NCBI RefSeq assembly: GCF_002776525.5
Contig: NC_045435.1
Span: 125,862,796 to 125,926,795, forward strand
Source: Piliocolobus tephrosceles
Lineage: Eukaryota; Chordata; Mammalia; Primates; Cercopithecidae
Length of the DNA stretch: 64,000 nt
Direction of reading: 5' to 3'
Shown: positions 58,621 through 64,000 of the stretch, one piece after another
How positions within the stretch are numbered: the stretch's first letter is position 1
Layout: each line of letters begins with the position of its first letter
Position numbers and translations under genes: made by a program
The notes under the pieces: model-generated
What the model was told of the DNA's origin: nothing
Seen by the model: only the letters and a program-made list of their open reading frames with translations
Databases searched by the model: none

Positions 58621-59830
58621 GGCAGTTCAAATTACAAGCCATATTTCTCATTAACTAAAGAATTGACATTCTGCTTTTTTACCTTGGTCTCTTGTGAGTT
58701 TTCCTAGCAGAAAACACCAGCCTGAGTTTGAGCATTTCAAGACACTGACAAGACTTGGCTTCTAAGGCTGACAGCATCAAACTGAAATGTAGCAAATCCA
58801 CTGAGGAAAAGCCATTTTTAGAGGACCTGATTGGGAGGCCAGCTGGCTTTCCCCTAATGACACAATTACTTCCCTCTCTGTGAGCTTTCTTTCAAAACTT
58901 TTCAAAGAACAGCTTATAAATTCATTACTCTTTAGATCTCAACTCATGCATATTTTTAAATAAATCTACCTTTAGGAAATAATAATTAAATACAATGTTT
59001 AATTGAGACATTGAATCCACTAAGAGGAAAGCAACTATTTTTCTTCACTCATACTTGCTAAATGGGAATTCTATTAGGGTTAGCAAATTAAATCCGGACA
59101 AAAAAGAATATAACAAGATGACTTCTGTGGTTTCATAAAACTGCACAAAAAATATACTTTCTACCAAAAGTATTGTTGGATGTAATATGTAAACCTTTTA
59201 TTTGGTATTCCATTTTGTTACTGACTTCCGTGCTTAATTGGTAGTTGAGTTATAACTTATAAATCCATTTTTTTTAAAAAAAGGAGTGGAATAGATCTAG
59301 ACTAGAATGTGTTAAGGCATTGCAATTCAAGTCTCTGCATTAGTGGGAAGCTGGATAAAAATTGTGGGCGGTATTGATGCTGTTGGTTATGCAAATCAGA
59401 AAAGCATGAGAAGTGAAAGTTATATCATTTCCATGATGGATAGAAATGGACTTAGGGTGACAGGCAATCTAAAAATTACTGTTACTTCTCATTATATCCT
59501 TCTGAGCATTTCCGTTTGTGCAGAATGGGATTTTAAACATCTTGATCAAGCAACAGGAATCTGCCTCATCTCCTGACACTGATAATCAGCTAGCAGGGCA
59601 ATATTGTTGCTCTAACTGACATCCTGATGCTGTTATGAAACTGCATGAGGCATTACTCAAGAAGTGGGCTGTGATTGAAAATAGCCAGCAGAAATTTAAA
59701 GGTAAGTATCATTTTGCCACTCATAAAATGATCAAAAGCTTCACATAGAGATGTGCCTATGAGGGCTGATATAAGATTCACTCTGCTATTCCATTCTCAA
59801 GATAGAAATTTAAATATCTTCAGCCACTTT
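58621..59830. other. No gene recognised
   Basis: The 77-codon frame at 59343-59576 has no recognised domain. Nothing else stands out. Confidence 0.4.
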
Positions 59831-59834
59831 AGAT

Positions 59835-59960
59835 TCATAGAGTTGTAGGACCTTAGAAACTACCCAGTTTCAAAATGCTCAAATAAGAAAACAGAAGCCC
59901 GAATCTTCATGTGAAACTCCCACTCTGACGAGCCGAGTACCAGCTATGGAAATTAGTTGT
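59835..59960 (-). repeat. Probable MIR-type fragment (minus)
   Basis: 'tagagttgtaggaccttagaaactacccag' then 'aataagaaaacagaagcccg' follows the reverse order of MIR-type SINEs. Confidence 0.4.
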
Positions 59961-60154
59961 CATGAGTCACAGATCATTGCTCTTTCTATTTTATAATTTG
60001 AGGGGAAAAGAATATGAAAGGTGTTTCTTTGACCTGCAGATACAAACTCCTACAATTTTTAAAATAATTTGAAGATATTTATTTAAAACCTTCAGGCTTT
60101 CTGGCAATAAAGTAATGCCAACCTGAAGATAGATTTGAGAAGAGTGACGGTGGT

Positions 60155-60305
60155 AACAATTCCTTTAACCTTTCTAAGTTTCTATTTTCTCATCTGTAAA
60201 TATGGAAAATAATATCTACTTTCCAGGATTGGTTTAAAAAATTAATTGGATTACAATTTTAAAATGTTCAGAATATTACGATGAACACGCAATAAATGGT
60301 GGTGA
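60155..60305 (+). repeat. MIR SINE fragment
   Basis: 'cctttaacctttctaagtttctattttctcatctgtaaatatgg', 'aatatctactttccaggattggttt', 'gatgaacacgcaataaatggtgg'. Confidence 0.7.
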
Positions 60306-60509
60306 ATGTCATAATACTACTACTAATAGTAATAACAATCATTATCATCATTGGGCGAACACCAAAAAGACTTGTTTTATCACATATTCAAAAGCCTGAA
60401 AGGAACTTTTAAAAGACATCTACTTATCTCTTTTCTTTTGTGTACCAGGGTTAAGATTCTACTTATACATGCTGAATCTTCTCTCAAATTATTTTTAAAA
60501 AGAAGATAC

Positions 60510-61572
60510 TTACTAAAACACCAAAAGCAATGGCAACAAAAGCCAAAATTGATAAATGGGATCTAATTAAACTAAGGAGCTTCTGCATAGCAAAAGAAAC
60601 TACCATCAGAGTGAATTGTCAGCCTATAGAATGGGAGAAAATTTTTGCAACCTATCAATCTCACAAAGGGCTGATATCCAGAGTCTACAAAAAACTTAAA
60701 CAAATTTACAAGAAAAAAACAACCCCATCAAAAAGTGGGTGAAGGATATAAATAGACACTTCTCAAAAGAAGACATTGATGCAGCCAACAAACATATGAA
60801 AAAATGCTCATCATCACTGGTCATTAATAAAATGTAAGTAAAAACCACAATGAGACACTATCTTACACCAGTTAGAATGGCGATCATTAAAATATTAGGA
60901 AACAACAGATGCTGGAGAGGATGTGGAGAAATAGGAATGCTTTTACACTGTTGGTAGGAGTGTAAATTAGTTCAATCATTGTGGAAGACAGTGTGATGAT
61001 TCCTCAAGGATCTAGAATTAGAAATGCCATTTGACTCAGCAATCCCATTACTGGATATGTACCCAAAGGAGTATAAATCATTCCACTATAAAGACACATG
61101 CACACGTATGTTTATTGTGGCACTCTTCACAATAGCAAAGACTTGGAATCAACTCAAATGCCCATTAGTGATAGATTGGATCAAGAAAATGTGGCACCTA
61201 TATGCCATGGAACACTATGCAGCCATAAAAAAGAATGAGTTCATGTCTTTTGCAGGGACATGGAGGAAGCTGTAAACCATCATTCTCAGCAAAATATCAC
61301 AAGGACAGAAAACCAAATACCGCATTTTCTTACTCATAAGTGGGAGCTGAACAACAAGAACACATGGACACAGGGAGGGGAACATCACACACCGGCGCAT
61401 GTCAGAGAGTCGGGAGTGGGGAGTAGGGGGAGGGATAGTATTAGAAGAAATATCTAATGTAGGTGATGGGTTGATGGGTGCAGCAAACCACCATGGCACA
61501 TGTATACCTATGTAACAAACCTGCACTTTCTGCACGTGTATCCCAGAACTTAAAGTATAATAAAAAAAAAGA
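60510..61572 (+). mobile_element. 5'-truncated L1PA-type element (ORF2 C-terminus and 3' UTR)
   Basis: Primate L1 wording: 'caccaaaagcaatggcaacaaaagcc', 'gggctgatatccagagtctac', 'ccattactggatatgtaccc', 'gccataaaaaagaatgagttcatgtc', 'gtgatgggttgatgggtgcagcaaaccaccatggcacatgtat', ending 'tataataaaaaaaaa'. The 5' truncation lies about 1.06 kb from the tail. AAAAGAAG-type sequence on both sides may be its target duplication. Stops and frameshifts break the frame: open pieces at 60530-60742 and 61024-61275. Confidence 0.92.
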
Positions 61573-61574
61573 AG

Positions 61575-62530
61575 TAAAGACACTTCTTAGTGGATTATTA
61601 TAACCATGTCAACAATGTTATTTAATTGCTATGGTTATGTATAGCTGTTGCATAGCTGTTTTCCTTATGAGATATTTCTTCAGTTCTAAACCACAGCAGC
61701 TGACAGCTTCTGGGGACAGTATCTTAATTATGGATCATTGTGCAGAAGTACTTTCTCTGACTAGGAAGTGGGAGAGGGGCTTTAAGGAAGCAAGCAGAAA
61801 TGTGGTAGGGATGTCCAGAGAGCAAAGGGCCTTTGTGAGCCTAACGGGTCTTCTTTTTGCCTAAGAAAACTCTCTTATTAGACAGGAAACTGTCACAGGA
61901 GCATAAAAGTCACTTTTAGCACCATATGAAGCCATCTTATTTTGCAGTTGTTAGACCAGTGAACAATATTTCTCCCATTGTAGCTGTCAATTATGTAAGA
62001 AGAAGCAAAACTCAAGAAAGTTAGGAACAAGTCCTAACCATGAAATGATAAAGTTGCACCCAGAAGTGGGTACAACTTGTGGCTAGCTTTGTGGTTCTTA
62101 AGTAATATTGGGCTTAGAAACAGATAGAAGAGAGTAAACTCCAATTTTATTTAATTGAAAGTAGATGTCTCAGTATGCGCAAGATAGTACTTTTTAAATT
62201 TACTGTTGCCAGGAACTCAGGGGACAAAAGTCACTATATCTCGTCAGTATTGGGTATGGACAGCCTAATAAATGAAAGGTAATACCTTTTAAATAAATGG
62301 GAAGAATCAAACTCAGAAGAAGGACAAGAGCTTCCAAAAGATCTTAAGCACAGATTAGAAAGATAAATGTAACGAAAAGGTAAGACTCTAAAAGAAATAG
62401 TTCTGGCACTCTCCTGTAATACAGGATTATCTGAGAATCCCCATGGGATTTGGATCATGTTTACACTTGACATCTTATTCCAAATATATAACACAAGCTT
62501 ATTAATAAGAATTTTAATCACTGATGATAT
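61575..62530. other. No gene recognised
   Basis: Unassigned; frames of 77 (61631-61864, plus) and 95 codons (62234-62521, minus) show no domain. Confidence 0.4.
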
Positions 62531-63050
62531 AACAAATAATTATGAAATGCTCAATGCAGAACCAGCCATGTTACAGGCACCAGGGTTACATCGGGGAAAG
62601 CTGTACACAGTGCTTGACCTTAGTGAGCTTAAAATCCTATGAGGGAAATGGACATTAAACAAGGCATTCAACTGTGCCATAAAGTGTGCAGTGAAATAAT
62701 TGAAGAGGAGATCTGATTTAGTCTGGAAAAGTAGTAGAATTTAAACTTTAACCTGAAAGACAATACAAATTAGCTAATGGTGAATAGAAAAATAAACATT
62801 CTGAGGCAAAGGTCTTGAGGGGGAAGAGACGTTGGAGTAGCTGAAGAACTGAGAGAAGGGCAATGAAGCTAGTGTTGACTGCAACAAGGAAAGAGAAGAA
62901 AGAGACATAGCTAGGGATGTAGGTAGCAACAAGGTCATATAGATTGTGTGAAGAATTTTTAATTTGTTTCAAGTGTAATGAAAGCGTCATTCAACTGTTT
63001 TAGGCAGCGGGGGTGAGATCATTAGATTTACATTTCAGAAGGAATAACTT
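62530..63050 (+). repeat. Ancient interspersed repeat, family not assigned
   Basis: 'ccatgttacaggcaccagggttacatcggggaa', 'ttagtgagcttaaaatcctatgagg', 'attctgaggcaaaggtcttgagg', 'ggaataacttgggacac': the same type as at 4845, 6680, 51590 and 56040. Confidence 0.5.
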
Positions 63051-63067
63051 GGGACACTTCTGTATAG

Positions 63068-63103
63068 AGCATAACAGTGTCTACAAGCATAACAGTGTCT
63101 ATA
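63068..63103. repeat. 18-bp tandem duplication
   Basis: agcataacagtgtctaca (63068-63085) is followed by agcataacagtgtctata (63086-63103), one difference. Confidence 0.95.
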
Positions 63104-63265
63104 TACATACTTATATATAACATACAAACTAGTTAGTAAGAAACTTCCATGGTCTAGTGAGGCATAGTGGTGACTTAGTCTAGACCAAAGATGTGGAACA
63201 AAGTGGATGCATTCAAGACCTATTCTGAAAGAAGCATCTTTAGACCCAGTAATAGACTGGATGTA

Positions 63266-63990
63266 TTAGGTTGGTGTGAAAGTAATTGCAGTTTTGGACC
63301 ATGGACTTTAAATCATTATAACTGGGCTCAGACACATCTTTATTAATCAAAATAGAAACCAGTCCAATCAACAAGATTTTGCCAATGAGAAGTAAGTATG
63401 TTTATTTCTGTAGCATAAAAATCCATACTTTGGGATTTGATGAACTCTTGGAAACCATTTTCTGTATCCTGCTGGTTGTGGAAGCATTTTCTCTGCAAAA
63501 AGCTATCGAGATGTTTGGAGAAGTGGTAGTCAGTTGAAGAGAGGTCAGGTGAATATGGCGGATGAAGCAAAACTTCCTAGCCCAATTTGTTCAACTTTTG
63601 AAGCATTGGTTGTGCCACGTGTGATCAGGCATTGTCCTGGAGAAGAATTAGACACTTTATGTTGACCAACGCCAGCTGCAGGCATTGCAGTTTTCAGTGC
63701 ATCTCATCCATTTGCTGAGCACACTTCTCAGATGTAATGGTTTTGTTTGGATTCAGAAAACTGTAGTGGATCAGACCAGCAGCAGACCTCCAAACAGTGA
63801 CCACAACCTTTCTTTTGGTGCAAGTTTGACTTTGGGAAGTGCTTTGGAGCTTCTTCTCAGTCCTACCAATGAGCTGGTCATTGCTGACTGTTGTATAAAA
63901 TCCACTTTTCATTGCATGTCACAATCCGATTGAGAAATGGCTCATTGTTGCTGCATAGAATACGAGAATACAACACTTCAAAAGTACTTT
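63266..63990 (-). mobile_element. Hsmar1 mariner transposon, 3' part, running off the right edge
   Basis: The terminal inverted repeat ttaggttggtgtgaaagtaa starts at 63266 after the TA target (63264-63265). Minus-strand relic mariner transposase follows. The block ends in a poly-T (63989-64000) that may be the tail of another insertion. About 725 bp of the ~1.29 kb element is visible. Confidence 0.92.
63343..63912 (-). pseudogene. Hsmar1 transposase relic (C-terminal half)
   Basis: The Hsmar1 transposase is a DD34D cut-and-paste enzyme; the same domain is fused to a SET methyltransferase in SETMAR. Two open pieces are seen here: 63694-63912 (KRKVVVTVWRSAAGLIHYSF, then NKTITSEKCAQ) and 63343-63570 (HPPYSPDLSSTDYHF, then HNQQDTENGFQEF). 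The second catalytic Asp lies in a QDNA box (about 63630), followed at once by a stop. The third catalytic position in PDLSSTDYH is Asp. Stops and a frame change prevent a full protein. Confidence 0.85.
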
Positions 63991-64000
63991 TTTTTTTTTT

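Noticed and set aside
60530..61275. L1 ORF2 pieces as a functional reverse transcriptase gene
   Set aside because: 5'-truncated; only the C-terminal end remains, with stops, and the endonuclease and catalytic core are missing.
61215..61583. A 122-codon minus-strand frame
   Set aside because: It is antisense to the L1PA-type 3' end; no independent support.

Overview
The window is 64 kb of primate intergenic or intronic DNA with no protein-coding gene that I can support. The young Alu elements carry the form 'ccggccactgca' in the right arm and 'gccgggcgaggtggcggg' between the arms. These forms are typical of the AluY-derived families of Old World monkeys (macaque, baboon and relatives), not of human AluY. 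Together with THE1, MLT, Tigger1, Hsmar1 and L1PA elements, this points to a cercopithecoid monkey. Two runs of N (100 and 10 bases) mark assembly gaps, each inside a repeat.

Layout. 1-120 is the 5' end of a minus-strand L1 that runs off the left edge. 1847-4696 is a complete THE1 MaLR provirus (+) with two Alu insertions and a perfect AAAGG target duplication. 4.8-22 kb is mostly unassigned sequence with MIRs, Alus, an ERV1-type LTR, two L1 3' ends, an antisense MLT2 fragment and microsatellites. 22.7-24.7 kb is an old L1M with a THE1 LTR fragment in it, followed by a second complete THE1, on the minus strand (24911-27221). About 28.9-34.1 kb is a heavily decayed ERV-L interior (+) that holds an unusual 512-bp inverted repeat at 2.3% divergence (arms 30451-30962 and 31389-31900). 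A second, 105-bp inverted repeat lies at 35208-36011. 40153-44742 is a nearly full-length Tigger1 (-) into which an L1 fragment, a MuDR-type transposon with long terminal inverted repeats, and an AluY were inserted. 46.8-49.5 kb holds L1M, a compound AT/CA microsatellite, an Alu, an MLT1 LTR and a 330-bp GAAA/GGAA tract. 55.4-56 kb is an antisense MLT2-type LTR with a hairpin at its edge. 56-58.6 kb is a long ancient repeat that I could not name. 60.5-61.57 kb is a 5'-truncated L1PA-type element. 63266 to the right edge is an Hsmar1 mariner (-).

The open reading frames in the window are short, lack family support outside transposons, and lie mostly in repeats, so I treat none as a host gene. 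There is no sign of a new multi-gene system. The most unexplained structure is the 512-bp inverted repeat at 30.4-31.9 kb, followed by the inverted repeat at 35.2-36.0 kb and the MuDR-type element nested in Tigger1. Repeat family names were assigned from memory of consensus features and should be confirmed with a repeat library. Boundaries without a stated target duplication are approximate.
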